Positions 35,430-44,678 of a stretch of DNA of 64,000 nucleotides are shown here, piece after piece. The stretch spans positions 1 to 64,000 of the forward strand of contig NCBV01000006.1 of the NCBI GenBank assembly GCA_002279355.1. The letters are read 5' to 3'. Origin of the DNA: Acidiphilium sp. 37-60-79. Lineage in GTDB: Bacteria > Pseudomonadota > Alphaproteobacteria > Acetobacterales > Acetobacteraceae. The notes beneath the pieces were generated by a model. That model saw only the letters and a program-made list of their open reading frames with translations. It did not search any database and was not told where the DNA came from. Both the position numbers and the translations under genes were made by a program. Positions within the stretch are counted from its first letter, which is position 1; the number at the start of each line of letters is the position of its first letter.

Positions 35430-36292
35430 GCGTGCGGTTTCACGCCGAGAATGCGGGCGATGGCATAGGTCAGGTCTGCGCGGTTGAGCGTGTAGAAATG
35501 GAATTCAGTGACGCCGTTTGCTTGCAAGGTGCGGACCTGTTCGGCGGCGATGCTGGCGGCCACCAATTGCCGTGTGTCGGGCTCGTCATCGAGCCCGTCG
35601 AACATATCGGCCATCCAAGCGGGCACGCTGGTGCCCCCCATGGCGCCGATGCGCTGGGCTTGGGCGAAATTGGACACCGGCATAATACCCGGGATGATCG
35701 GCGCGGTGATGCCTGCGGCGCGGGCGCGATTGAGAAAATCGAGATATTTATGGGTGTCGAAAAACACCTGGGTGATGGCGTTGGCTGCCCCGGCATCGAG
35801 CTTGCGCTTCAGATTATCCAAATCGGCATCGGGGCTGGAGGCTTGTGGGTGGGTTTCGGGGTAGGCGGCGACGGAGATTTCAAAATCGCCGATGCGCTTG
35901 AGCCCGGCGACCAAATCAACCGCGAAATCATAGCCATGCGGATGCGGCTGGTAGGCAGCACCGCTCGGCGGATCGCCGCGAAGTGCGACGATATGGCGCA
36001 CCCCGACGGCCCAATAGCGGCGTGCCACAGCATCGACCTCATCGCGCGACGCGCCGACACAGGTAAGATGTGCCGCAGGGATCAGGCTCGTTTCGGCGAG
36101 CAGGCGGGTGATGGTGGCGTGGGTGCGTTCCTGGGTGGAACCGCCTGCACCGTAAGTGACGGAAACGAAACGTGGTTTGAGTGGCTCGAGCCTGCGAATG
36201 CAGGACCAGAGCTGGGTTTCCAAGGCTTCGGTTTTAGGGGGGAAAAACTCGAACGAGATTGCGGGCGGGGCGAACAGGCGGTGCGGTTGCAT
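35426..36292 (-). CDS. metF: 5,10-methylenetetrahydrofolate reductase
   Basis: A 288-residue flavoprotein that reduces methylene-THF to methyl-THF for methionine synthesis. FEFFPPKTEALE at the N-terminus holds the catalytic Glu; FVSVTYGAGGSTQERT, HLTCVGASRDEVD, LRGDPP and GIMPVSNFAQ are conserved MetF blocks. The start at 36292 (MQPHRLF) gives the normal family length; an in-frame ATG at 36388 would add 32 unrelated residues. It is the first gene of the metF-uvrD-prmA operon. Confidence 0.94.
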   Translation of the reverse strand: MQPHRLFAPPAISFEFFPPKTEALETQLWSCIRRLEPLKPRFVSVTYGAGGSTQERTHATITRLLAETSLIPAAHLTCVGASRDEVDAVARRYWAVGVRHIVALRGDPPSGAAYQPHPHGYDFAVDLVAGLKRIGDFEISVAAYPETHPQASSPDADLDNLKRKLDAGAANAITQVFFDTHKYLDFLNRARAAGITAPIIPGIMPVSNFAQAQRIGAMGGTSVPAWMADMFDGLDDEPDTRQLVAASIAAEQVRTLQANGVTEFHFYTLNRADLTYAIARILGVKPHA

Positions 36293-36435
36293 GGAGGATT
36301 CGTGGCAGGAACCTCGCGGCGGTTCAAGGGTGCGGCGGGGTAAAAATTTGCGCGCAAGGATGTGAGGCGTTGACGCACGAGCAATCATTCTGCTTGGTTA
36401 GTGGCGTAACGAGGCCGGGATTTGGAGCATTTTTA

Positions 36436-37293
36436 ATGGTGAATTTGATCGACGTTATTGAATTGAAAAAGAATTATGGACCACGAGCGGCTTTGGCTGG
36501 TGTGTCGTTTTCGCTTGGCGCTGGCGAAATTGTTGGTTTACTCGGCCCGAATGGTGCTGGGAAAACAACGCTCATTGGCTGCGTACTCGGGTTTTTATTG
36601 CCGAGTGACGGCATGGTGCGTTTGTTTGGCGAGGAGACTGCGCAATTATCGGCCGCGGCGCGGGGGCGCGTTGGGTTTGTGCCGCAAACCATGACCGGGT
36701 TTAGCTGGTTCAAGGTAGGTGAGCTGATTGATTATCTTAGTAAATTTTATGTGTCAGCGCCGGGGGCGGTGCCGCGATGGTTATTGGACTGGGCGGGGCT
36801 CGATATGAAGGCGCGGGTTAAGGCGCTCTCCGGCGGGCAGAAGCAGCGGCTCGCGATTTTGCTGGCGATGCGCCATGAGCCGGATTTGCTGGTGTTGGAT
36901 GAACCGGTGGCGAGCCTTGATCCGCAGGCGCGGCTTGATTTTACTGCGTTGATCGCCCGGTTTTGTCAGGATACTGGGCGCAGCGCGCTGATTTCATCGC
37001 ATATTTTGTCGGATCTGGAAAAAATCGCAACGCGGGCGATTTTCATGCGGCGAGGGGTGATCGTTCATGATACGCCGATGGCCCGGTTTCGCACCGCGAT
37101 GCGCTGGGTTGACGCTGAACGGTCGGCGCTACCGGCGGGGGTCGCCGTGCTTGCGGAAGATCGGGCGACCAAGGCGTTGTTGGTCGATGGGTGGGACGAT
37201 GCGATGATGGATGCGTTAAAATCACAACTGGGCCGCCCAGTGGCGGTGCGCAACCCGGATTTGGAGACCGCCTTTTTGGAGATAACCCGATGA
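36436..37293 (+). CDS. ABC transporter ATPase of an unassigned exporter-type system
   Basis: A 285-residue ATPase: ELKKNYGPRAALAGVSFSLGAGEIVGLLGPNGAGKTTL gives the A-loop and Walker A; the signature is LSGGQKQRLAILLAMRHEPDLLVLDEPVASLDP; the H-loop is LISSHILSDLEKIATR. About 70 C-terminal residues after the core are variable. The start at 36436 has GGAG upstream and begins the domain exactly. It resembles ABC-2 type exporter ATPases. The next gene overlaps it by ATGA, forming an operon with the membrane protein and an unknown protein. Confidence 0.9.
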   Translation: MVNLIDVIELKKNYGPRAALAGVSFSLGAGEIVGLLGPNGAGKTTLIGCVLGFLLPSDGMVRLFGEETAQLSAAARGRVGFVPQTMTGFSWFKVGELIDYLSKFYVSAPGAVPRWLLDWAGLDMKARVKALSGGQKQRLAILLAMRHEPDLLVLDEPVASLDPQARLDFTALIARFCQDTGRSALISSHILSDLEKIATRAIFMRRGVIVHDTPMARFRTAMRWVDAERSALPAGVAVLAEDRATKALLVDGWDDAMMDALKSQLGRPVAVRNPDLETAFLEITR

Positions 37294-38711
37294 AGCCGCG
37301 CTTGGTTGGGGTCGCGTTGCGTAATTATTGGCGCCCCGTATTTGTGCGCGAAAATCCGCTGCTGTTCTCAGCGTTGATGTTTCTGGCGGGATGCGCGGTG
37401 AGCTATCATGGTGGGCTGGTGACAGTGCAGGAGCACGGTGTGCGCGCCCTGTTTCATCAAAGATCAGCCTTCATCATGTTCTGGTGGTTCCTGACGTTTA
37501 TGCTCACCGGCTGTTATGCGAGGCAATATTGGCGCCAGATTACCGCGGGTCTTGCCGCCATTGTGCCGGGGTTCCTGGCTGCTGAATATGGGGCGATCTT
37601 GCTGATGTTTGCGTTGGTGCTGCTTGTTCTTGCAACACCATTCTGGGGTCTCGGGGCGCCGGTGTTAGGGAGTTTGGCGCTGGCCTCTATTGGGATGGTG
37701 GTTGGCGGCACGGCGGGCACCTCGGCGCCCACCGGGCAATCTCGCCCGATCCGTGCGCTGATCGGGTTAGCAATATTGCCTTTCATGGTGCTCGCCTATA
37801 TGCCCCGCGTTTTTCTTGTCGTGATATTTGCCCCGCAATTGATGGTGGCGTTGATACTGCTTGTCGCGATAGGAATAATCGTAGTGGGATTGCGCTATTT
37901 CCCAGCACAGGCGCTCCTGCAGACCGATGCGCTTGAGGTGACGCTGGATCGGCGCGCAACCCGCGCAGCGCCGGTCAGCGTGCTGAGCGCGATTTTCGCG
38001 GCGGTAGGGCAGTTGATACGCTGGCAGCCCAGATTCATGAAAACCGATCCGCTTCCCGAGACCTTGCAAATGCAAGTAGGGCCCTTGGGATCGCTCATGG
38101 GGCAAATGCTGCTCACCAGCTTAATGCTCGGTTTCGACGCCCTATTCGGTTCGATCAGCGACACTACCGAGCGTCATTTTCTCCTCGGCGTCTTGCCGCA
38201 ATCCTTGGTGTTCGGACTAATGGCATCGGGGCGCTGGCTGCTCAATCGGAGCGAGTGGCCCTTGTTGTTTATGGGCGGACGCTATGGCGGGCGGCTTGGC
38301 TTTGCGCGGGCCATGTTTCGGGCCCATCGTCGTAACGCTACTCAGATGGCAACGAGTGCTGGCTTGGTCGGCATGGCCATGCTGTTGCTCCTGACACGGA
38401 TGGAGTGGGCGTGGTCAATTTTGGGTGGTTTAGTGATTGCCGGGCTATTATTCGGGCTGAGTTATGCGACGGCGATCCCGTTATTCTGGCGTGAATTTGG
38501 CGGCAAAGGGATCTCGGTCTTTTTTCAGGTGGCAAGCTTTGCGGCAGGGACGTTCTCGCTTGAGTTCGGTATTTTTATTCATGGGTTGCAATTGGTGGTT
38601 TTGCCGCTGGCGGTGCTGGTTGTGGTGTTAGGGCTGGCGATGGAACGGATTGGTGCGCGACGGCTTGCCGCGATGGATTGGCCTTTGGAGACCGACGCTG
38701 GGATGGTGTGA
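37290..38711 (+). CDS. polytopic membrane protein, partner of the ABC ATPase
   Basis: A 473-residue protein with about ten to twelve hydrophobic helices, grouped as residues 20-200 and 270-460, separated by a loop with charged residues (LDRRATRAAPVS). ATG overlaps the ATPase stop, with GGAG upstream, so it is almost certainly the membrane subunit. I do not recognise a standard ABC-2 signature, and the two-half layout could be a single-chain permease dimer. Substrate unknown. Confidence 0.8.
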   Translation: MKPRLVGVALRNYWRPVFVRENPLLFSALMFLAGCAVSYHGGLVTVQEHGVRALFHQRSAFIMFWWFLTFMLTGCYARQYWRQITAGLAAIVPGFLAAEYGAILLMFALVLLVLATPFWGLGAPVLGSLALASIGMVVGGTAGTSAPTGQSRPIRALIGLAILPFMVLAYMPRVFLVVIFAPQLMVALILLVAIGIIVVGLRYFPAQALLQTDALEVTLDRRATRAAPVSVLSAIFAAVGQLIRWQPRFMKTDPLPETLQMQVGPLGSLMGQMLLTSLMLGFDALFGSISDTTERHFLLGVLPQSLVFGLMASGRWLLNRSEWPLLFMGGRYGGRLGFARAMFRAHRRNATQMATSAGLVGMAMLLLLTRMEWAWSILGGLVIAGLLFGLSYATAIPLFWREFGGKGISVFFQVASFAAGTFSLEFGIFIHGLQLVVLPLAVLVVVLGLAMERIGARRLAAMDWPLETDAGMV

Positions 38712-39475
38712 TGATGATGGAGAACGGCGCCACGCGGCATTTTGTGATTGATCGGGCGCGGATGTTTGATTTGGCGGCGACATCCGAAGTCGTGCGGTTG
38801 TTGGGCGAACGGGCGTTCGGGGCCCGGGATGCGGGTTGGCATTTGGCGTTTCGGCAGCGGCTTTGGTGGGCTTCGGTGGTATTTCCGGCTGCGGGTGAAG
38901 TGCCGTTTGCCGATGGGCCGGACTTCATGCCGTATTTTCGGGCGGCCATTCCGGCGCCGAATACGCGGTTCGAGGCGCAATCGATTGGAAATGCCCTGCC
39001 GCTTTGCTTCAAGCATGCGACCGGGATTGCCCTGTTACCAAACCCCTCGGCCGGGATGGCGGAGGCTTCCTACGTGCTGAGCTTTGGCGATTTGGACAAT
39101 TTATGGCGGTTCGATGGGCTGGCGGAGCGGCCGGTGGCCGATATTCCGTTTTCGGAGAATAGTGACATTCTCGTTGGCTCACCGAATGCAGAATTCTTGC
39201 CGCCCCATTTGGCGAGCGCGTTGCTGTTTCATATTCGCACGGGCTGGAAAATTGCTGAGCCTCGCGTGGCGCTGGCGCTGAAGCCTGGTTATACGCCGAC
39301 CTTGGTGCTCGATGTGGTGCCGGATGATCTGACCGGCGTGGAAGAGCGGTTTCGCCCGACGGCATATAATCGGCTCGCCTGGTATTTGCCGCCGAACATG
39401 CCGATGTTTGGTAGCAAATCGGCCTCATTCGCGCGATCGATGGTGCCGCTATCGAGTTTTGTGATGGAAAACTGA
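38711..39475 (+). CDS. conserved-looking protein of unknown function, third gene of the ABC operon
   Basis: A 254-residue soluble protein with no signal peptide or membrane segment; rich in Phe, Pro and Ala. TGATG overlap joins it to the membrane-protein gene; three consecutive ATGs start it. It has short recognisable textures only (WHLAFRQRLWW, LPLCFKHATGIALLPNP, PDDLTGVEERFRPTAYNRLAWYLPPNMPMFGS). No family assigned. Operon position makes it a likely partner or regulator of the transporter. Confidence 0.75.
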   Translation: MMMENGATRHFVIDRARMFDLAATSEVVRLLGERAFGARDAGWHLAFRQRLWWASVVFPAAGEVPFADGPDFMPYFRAAIPAPNTRFEAQSIGNALPLCFKHATGIALLPNPSAGMAEASYVLSFGDLDNLWRFDGLAERPVADIPFSENSDILVGSPNAEFLPPHLASALLFHIRTGWKIAEPRVALALKPGYTPTLVLDVVPDDLTGVEERFRPTAYNRLAWYLPPNMPMFGSKSASFARSMVPLSSFVMEN

Positions 39476-39546
39476 AGCGAAGCAATAATCGGGCCAAATT
39501 GGGGTTTTAGCCTAGCGCCCAGGCAATAATTTAGTATAGTGGCGGC

Positions 39547-40998
39547 ATGTCGATCGGACCCCGCCTTGATGTCAGGCAGTCGCAGAGCCTGGTGATGACG
39601 CCGCAATTGCGGCAGGCGATCCAGTTGCTGCAATTCACCAATGTCGAGGCGGCGCAGTTTTTAGAAGAAGAGATGCTGCGCAATCCGCTGCTGGTGCGCG
39701 AGGGGCCAGCTTCGGTGGCGCCAAGCGAGGTGGCGAGCGGGGTGGATCGTGATGTCGGCCCCCCTCCGGCCGACGCGGAATCAGTGTTGGTGCCGACGGT
39801 GCCGTTAGATACGGATTTTTCCAATGTGTATGATCCTGGGCTGGGCTCGGATCAGGCGGGCGGGCAGAACCGGTTTGAGGAGGAGGATGAGGACGCGATT
39901 GGCTGGATTGCTGAGCGTCCGGCGAGTTTGCGTGAACATGTCGAGCAGCAGGCGCGGCTTGCCTTTCGCGATCAGGCGGATTGGCGGATTGCGCTTGCGT
40001 TGATTGCCGCATTGGAGCCGAGTGGCTGGCTGGCAGAGCCGCCGGAGGCGATCGCGGCCAGCTTGGGCGTTGCGTTGGAGACGCTCGAAGTGGTGCGGTG
40101 CAAAATGCTGCGCTTTGACCCAACGGGCGTGTTTGCGCGGAATTTAGCGGAGTGCCTCTCGGTGCAACTGATGGAGCAAAACCGGTTTGATCCGGCGATG
40201 GCGGCGCTGGTCGGGCATTTGGAGCTGTTGGCGCGGCGCGATTATCGGGCGTTGCTTGCGATTTGCGGGGTGGATGAGGCGGATTTGCGCGATATGATTG
40301 CGGAAATCCGGCGCCTAGACCCAAAGCCGGGGGCGCGGTTCGAGTCAGAGCCGGTGCGGGCACTGATCCCGGATGTGATTATCCGGCTTGGGCCGGACGG
40401 GACATATATCGTGGAATTAAACCCGGAGACGATGCCGCGGGTGCTAATTCGACGCGGCTTTCATGCAAGGATGGCGGTGGGGGCGGCACGCGAAACCAAG
40501 CAGTTTTTGAGTGAGAATTTGCAGGCGGCGAGTTTTCTGGTGCGGGCCCTGGAGGCGCGGGCGCAGACGATTTTGCGCGTGGCGAGCACGATTGTGCAAT
40601 TGCAGGAAGGGTTATTCCGCGCTGGCATTGCGCAGTTACGGCCGTTGACGTTGCGCGATATTGCCGAGGCGCTGGAGCTGCACGAAAGCACGATCAGTCG
40701 GGTAACGGCGAATAAATCGATGGCGACGCCGCGCGGCATTTTCGAAATGAAGTTCTTTTTCACCGCATCGTTGGGTGGGGCGGATGGCGAGAGCCATAGC
40801 GCATCATCGGTGCGGCACCGGATTGCGGCGCTGATCGAGGGGGAGCCGCCGGGTGCAGTATTATCCGATGAGGCGCTGGCCAAAATATTACAAAAGGAAG
40901 GCATAGACATTGCCCGCCGAACTGTGGCCAAATACCGCGAGGCGATGCGCATCCCTGGTTCGGCGCAGCGCCGGCGGGATAAGGGATTGATGGGGTAA
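39547..40998 (+). CDS. rpoN: RNA polymerase sigma-54 factor
   Basis: A 483-residue sigma factor for nitrogen-related and other -24/-12 promoters. Region I is Gln/Leu-rich (SLVMTPQLRQAIQLLQF); an acidic region II spans about residues 60-125; region III contains the core-binding part and the helix-turn-helix (LTLRDIAEALELHESTISRVTANK), and the RpoN box is ARRTVAKYRE near the C-terminus. It is followed by hpf, the common order in alphaproteobacteria. The upstream 70 bp are AT-rich but I cannot fix a promoter. Confidence 0.96.
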   Translation: MSIGPRLDVRQSQSLVMTPQLRQAIQLLQFTNVEAAQFLEEEMLRNPLLVREGPASVAPSEVASGVDRDVGPPPADAESVLVPTVPLDTDFSNVYDPGLGSDQAGGQNRFEEEDEDAIGWIAERPASLREHVEQQARLAFRDQADWRIALALIAALEPSGWLAEPPEAIAASLGVALETLEVVRCKMLRFDPTGVFARNLAECLSVQLMEQNRFDPAMAALVGHLELLARRDYRALLAICGVDEADLRDMIAEIRRLDPKPGARFESEPVRALIPDVIIRLGPDGTYIVELNPETMPRVLIRRGFHARMAVGAARETKQFLSENLQAASFLVRALEARAQTILRVASTIVQLQEGLFRAGIAQLRPLTLRDIAEALELHESTISRVTANKSMATPRGIFEMKFFFTASLGGADGESHSASSVRHRIAALIEGEPPGAVLSDEALAKILQKEGIDIARRTVAKYREAMRIPGSAQRRRDKGLMG

Positions 40999-41060
40999 CC
41001 CATGCGCTGACCCGTTCAAGATTCGAACCGGTACCAATCGCTTCGCAAAGGATAGTCGCG

Positions 41061-41672
41061 ATGCAACTTACAGTCTCTGGCAAGCAAATTGACCTCTCGG
41101 ACGCGCTGCGCGTGCATGTTTCACGCCAGCTCGAGACCATTACCGGCAAGTATTTCGACCATGCGCTGGAAGCGCATGTGACGTTTAGCCGGGCGCGTAG
41201 TTTTTTCACCTGCGATATCAACGTTCATGCAGCGCGTGGGCTTATTTTGCGCGGCGAGGGCGAGGCGGGGGATGCGCATGCGGCGTTTGATGATGCGGCC
41301 GAGCATATTGCCAAGCGACTGCGACGCTATCGGCGACGGGTGAATGAGCATGCGCGCGAAGTGACGGGCAAGGCGCTGCCGGAAATGGCGCGACAATTCG
41401 TGCTGCGCGAGGTGTATGACCGCGATGATGGGGTTGAGGAGGTTGCCGAGCCGAAGGTTAATGGCGCAGGTCCGGAAGTGGGGCCGCATGCGGCGGTGAT
41501 TGCCGAGGTGCAGACCGAGGTGGAGACGCTGAGCGTGAGTGAGGCGGTGATGCGGATGGATTTAACCGATCAGCCGGTTTTGCTGTTTCGCAATGCGGGG
41601 AATCAGGCGCTGAATGTCGTGTATCGCCGAGGCGATCAACATATTGGGTGGATTGATACCAAGAGCGCCTGA
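41061..41672 (+). CDS. hpf: long-form ribosome hibernation promoting factor
   Basis: A 203-residue protein with the N-terminal S30AE/YfiA domain (QLTVSGKQIDLSDALRVHV, HVTFSRARSFFTCDINVHA) and a C-terminal dimerisation domain (VSEAVMRMDLTDQPVLLFRNA...LNVVYRRGDQHIGWID). The long form alone makes 100S ribosome dimers during stationary phase. Family length is normal. It is 62 bp after rpoN, with AAGGA upstream of its ATG. Confidence 0.95.
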   Translation: MQLTVSGKQIDLSDALRVHVSRQLETITGKYFDHALEAHVTFSRARSFFTCDINVHAARGLILRGEGEAGDAHAAFDDAAEHIAKRLRRYRRRVNEHAREVTGKALPEMARQFVLREVYDRDDGVEEVAEPKVNGAGPEVGPHAAVIAEVQTEVETLSVSEAVMRMDLTDQPVLLFRNAGNQALNVVYRRGDQHIGWIDTKSA

Positions 41673-41701
41673 GGGCCGAGCCTAGGGACGCGCCGGAAGG
41701 G

Positions 41702-41788
41702 TGGTGCGGGCGGTCGGAATCGAACCGACACTCTGTCACCAGAACCGGATTTTGAGTCCGGCGCGTCTACCAGTTCCACCACGCCCGC
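41702..41788 (-). tRNA. tRNA-Leu (anticodon CAA)
   Basis: On the minus strand: acceptor GCGGGCG with CGCCCGC, discriminator A and encoded CCA. Anticodon stem CCGGA/TCCGG surrounds CTCAAAA, so the anticodon is CAA. A long variable arm and GGTTCGATTCC T-arm are present, as required for class II Leu tRNAs. Length 87 with CCA. It decodes TTG. Confidence 0.95.
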
Positions 41789-41846
41789 AGCGTTACCGTT
41801 TTAGGTCAGAGACGCCCCGCGCTTTTGCACGGTTGGCGGCGATTGA

Positions 41847-42692
41847 TCAAGAGTGGGGTGCTGGATTGACCGCTGGTGCCGGGAGCGGGGTTGCGGTTGG
41901 CGTTGAAATTGGCGCCGCGACTGGGGCCATGGCTGGTTGTTGGCTGGTGGCGATTTGGGCCGCCATGGTTTGGAATTGAGTAATCAAAGCCTGCGCGGCT
42001 GCGGGCGACATGTCTTCGGTTAGCACGGATTGGGCTTGATTGAGATTACCGCCAATGGCCAAGGCTGCGGCATAATCCTGGCGGATGCGCGGTGTTGCGT
42101 TGGGTGCCATTGCAAGAGGGCCAAGGATTGCCTGGGCTTTTTGCGGCTGGCCGCCGAGGGCGAGGGAGAAGCCATAATTGACTTTGGCAGCCCGCATGGT
42201 GGGATCGATCGCGAGGGCCTGCCGGAACGCCTGGTTGGCTGAGGGGATTTCGCCAATCTCGTCGTTCGCGATTCCGAGATCGTTGAAGGCTTTGGCGTCG
42301 CGCGGATTATCGCGGGCGGCGGCGGCGAAGGCGGCCACGGCTCCTTTGGGATTACTATTCATCAAGCAGCGGCCCAGGCCGATTTGTGCACCGGCGGCGT
42401 GCGGGTTAATGCTCAAGGCGGTGTTGTAGGCAGGGACGGCTTTTTCGCAGATATGCATTTGGTAATAGGCGTCCCCCTGATCGACCAGCGCGTCGACATT
42501 GCGGGGATGGTCTTTCAACACGGCACTGGTGACGTTGAGCGCCATTTGTGGGTCGCCACCGGCGAGGGCGGTGGTGGCGACGTTGAGCGTGCTGGCGCCA
42601 ATTTTAATTTGCTTCGGGGGTTTACCAGAGCAACCCGCAAGGAGCGACAAGCTCAGGAGCAGAATGGCGCTGGCGCGGTAGCGTTGGGTCAT
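41847..42692 (-). CDS. tadD: TadD-like TPR lipoprotein of the Flp pilus system
   Basis: A 281-residue lipoprotein: signal peptide ending in the lipobox LLAGC, then tetratricopeptide repeats from about residue 45 to 210 (AVPAYNTALSINPHAAGAQIGLGR; AFRQALAIDPTMRAAKVNYGF). The last 50 residues are a Pro/Ala tail. It is the last gene of the tad/cpa cluster. TadD is a pilotin-like or scaffold lipoprotein in this pathway. ATG at 42692 is preferred over TTG at 42695. Confidence 0.88.
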   Translation of the reverse strand: MTQRYRASAILLLSLSLLAGCSGKPPKQIKIGASTLNVATTALAGGDPQMALNVTSAVLKDHPRNVDALVDQGDAYYQMHICEKAVPAYNTALSINPHAAGAQIGLGRCLMNSNPKGAVAAFAAAARDNPRDAKAFNDLGIANDEIGEIPSANQAFRQALAIDPTMRAAKVNYGFSLALGGQPQKAQAILGPLAMAPNATPRIRQDYAAALAIGGNLNQAQSVLTEDMSPAAAQALITQFQTMAAQIATSQQPAMAPVAAPISTPTATPLPAPAVNPAPHS

Positions 42693-42778
42693 CAATGGCT
42701 TCCTCTGATCGGCGGCGCGAGGGTATTAGGTAGATCGGACGTCCTCTGAATTGGGCGCGCCGTCAATGGTGATGCGGG

Positions 42779-43691
42779 TTAATGGCCGCCGAAATGCTTC
42801 AGATCGTTCATAACATTATGTGCTGCGGGGCCTGCAATCACGGCGAACAGGCTTGGCAGGATGAAGAGGATCATCGGCACGGTAAGCTTGACCGGAAGGC
42901 TCGCGGCTTTTTCTTCGAAGCGAACGAGGGCAAGCTGCGGTGAGCGGTGTTCCGTAGCTCAACGCTTGGATCAGCGTGCCGCAGAGGCGTTTAAACGCCT
43001 CGATTCCCGTGCGATCGCGCAGATTTGTCAGAGCGGTTTCGACGGTTGCGCCAATCTGCAATTCGCGCACCGTGAGCAGGAGCTCTTGAGAAAACTCCGC
43101 GTGGAGATTGCGCATTTCATCGGCCACGCGCTGAAGCGCCGACTGCAGGCCCAGGCCAGAATCGACGCAGATAACCAGCATGTCTAGCCCGTCAGCTGCG
43201 CCACCTTCAACTTTGCGAAGATAGCTTTGCCGAATTCGTTGCAGAACCATTTCTGGCGCGAGCATGCCGATGATTAGCGATCCAGCGGCCGCAACCAAAA
43301 CATAAATGGGTCGCTTGCCCAGCGAGAAACCTATCGCCAGCGTTATCAAAGGTAGGATAAGCATGAGCAGGATCTTGGTGCCGAGAAACATGCCGAACGC
43401 AGAACGGCTGCGCATGCCGGCGCTGTCCAACACGCGCTGGAGCTCGGTCACGGTTTTTTTCGACAGCATCCCGCGATTGGCGACAGCCAGCCCAATCGCA
43501 CTGATTTTGTCAGCAAGCGCGGCACCGCTGGCGCGCTGCCGCATTTGGGGCACGCCCCCAGAATCGATAGCAATCGAAATCCGTCGGCTCAGCACTTCAC
43601 GCTGATTGACATCGCGCATCAGCGCCAAAGCACTCGCAATGACCACGAGAAGCAAGCCGATAATGATCATGATCGTTACGGGAATAGTCAT
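42779..43691 (-). CDS. tadC: TadC-like pilus assembly protein, frameshifted near the 3' end
   Basis: Type II secretion F-domain membrane protein, the partner of TadB in the inner-membrane platform. The frame is normal from MTIPVTIMIIIGLL through DMLVICVDSGLGLQSALQR and LCGTLIQALSYGTPLTAA, then at about 42930-42955 turns into an Arg/Ser-rich nonsense tail. In another frame the expected end is present: LALVRFEEKAASLPVKL, TVPMILFILPSLFAV and a stop at 42779. Family comparison suggests about a dozen residues are missing too, so this is a small out-of-frame deletion. Three bases separate it from tadB. If real, pilus biogenesis should fail. Confidence 0.87.
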
Positions 43692-43694
43692 GGG

Positions 43695-44678
43695 CTAGCG
43701 AACCGAATTCAATGTGCCACGGATCATCCATCGCATCACAGCCTGCCCGACCACCAGCAAAATCAACGCGATGGCTAGTGATCGGTGGCCATAATCGGTG
43801 AAAAACAGTTTTTTCGCGTAGGCAGGGCTCAAGAACAACAAACCGACTGTGGCAAGAACTGGCAGCAAGGTGAGCACCGTTGCGCTGGTGCGAGCCTCTG
43901 ATGTCAGTGCAAAGCCCCGCTGGCGGATGGCCACGCGGCGACGAATCACTGAGGATAAGGTATCTAACGTAGTGGCGATGCTACCGCCTGATTTGGCCTG
44001 GAGCGCGATGGCGGCCGCAAAAAATCCATATTCGGCGATTTTATTGTCGTTAGCGATTTGGCGAATGGCTTCGTCCATCGGCACACCGACGGCGAGAAGG
44101 TCCGCGAGGCGGGCAAACTCGGTTCGTGTCGGCTCATGTGTGTCACGCACGACCACCCGCAACGCTTCGACCACGGGGATACCCACCCGGACCGAGCGTA
44201 CCACCGCATCGATCGTGTCGGGGAATTGTTCGAATAATTTGCCACGACGCGACTGATTCATTACACCAAATACCGTCCGGCACATCAGCAAAAACATGAG
44301 CGGCCCGCCAACTGCGGTGAGAATCAAGCGGTGGCCAAACAAGATAATGGCAAAATAGACAACGACGACCGTGACGATTAACAGCAAAATAACGGTCAGC
44401 AACCAATTCAACTGATAATATCGGCTCTGATAAGGATCGATTTGCAGGAATTTTTCGCCGAGATCGCGAAAATATTTAGTTTTGTCGACTTTGCGCTGCA
44501 GTGAAACGTCATCGGCATCGATGACGTTTGCGGTTTCCGTAATGTCGGTCGCGGCACGAATGCGGCTTTGGAAATGATGATCGTGATCGAATTGCTTAAC
44601 CGTCCATCGCCCGGCAATCAGGATGAACAGCACCAGCGGGATCACCAATGCCACGAAAATTTCGGCTTGGTGACTCAT
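43695..44678 (-). CDS. tadB: TadB-like pilus assembly protein
   Basis: A 327-residue inner-membrane protein of the GspF type. Hydrophobic helices at about 10-25, 95-135 and 275-325 flank the cytoplasmic F domain (FPDTIDAVVRSVRVGIPVVEALR; ALQAKSGGSIATTLDTLSSVIRRR). ATG overlaps the tadA stop by four bases. With TadC it forms the platform driven by the TadA ATPase. Confidence 0.93.
   Translation of the reverse strand: MSHQAEIFVALVIPLVLFILIAGRWTVKQFDHDHHFQSRIRAATDITETANVIDADDVSLQRKVDKTKYFRDLGEKFLQIDPYQSRYYQLNWLLTVILLLIVTVVVVYFAIILFGHRLILTAVGGPLMFLLMCRTVFGVMNQSRRGKLFEQFPDTIDAVVRSVRVGIPVVEALRVVVRDTHEPTRTEFARLADLLAVGVPMDEAIRQIANDNKIAEYGFFAAAIALQAKSGGSIATTLDTLSSVIRRRVAIRQRGFALTSEARTSATVLTLLPVLATVGLLFLSPAYAKKLFFTDYGHRSLAIALILLVVGQAVMRWMIRGTLNSVR

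Noticed and set aside
35426-36436. SAM or B12 riboswitch upstream of metF
   Set aside because: The region upstream of metF (36293-36435) is too short and shows no recognisable riboswitch core.
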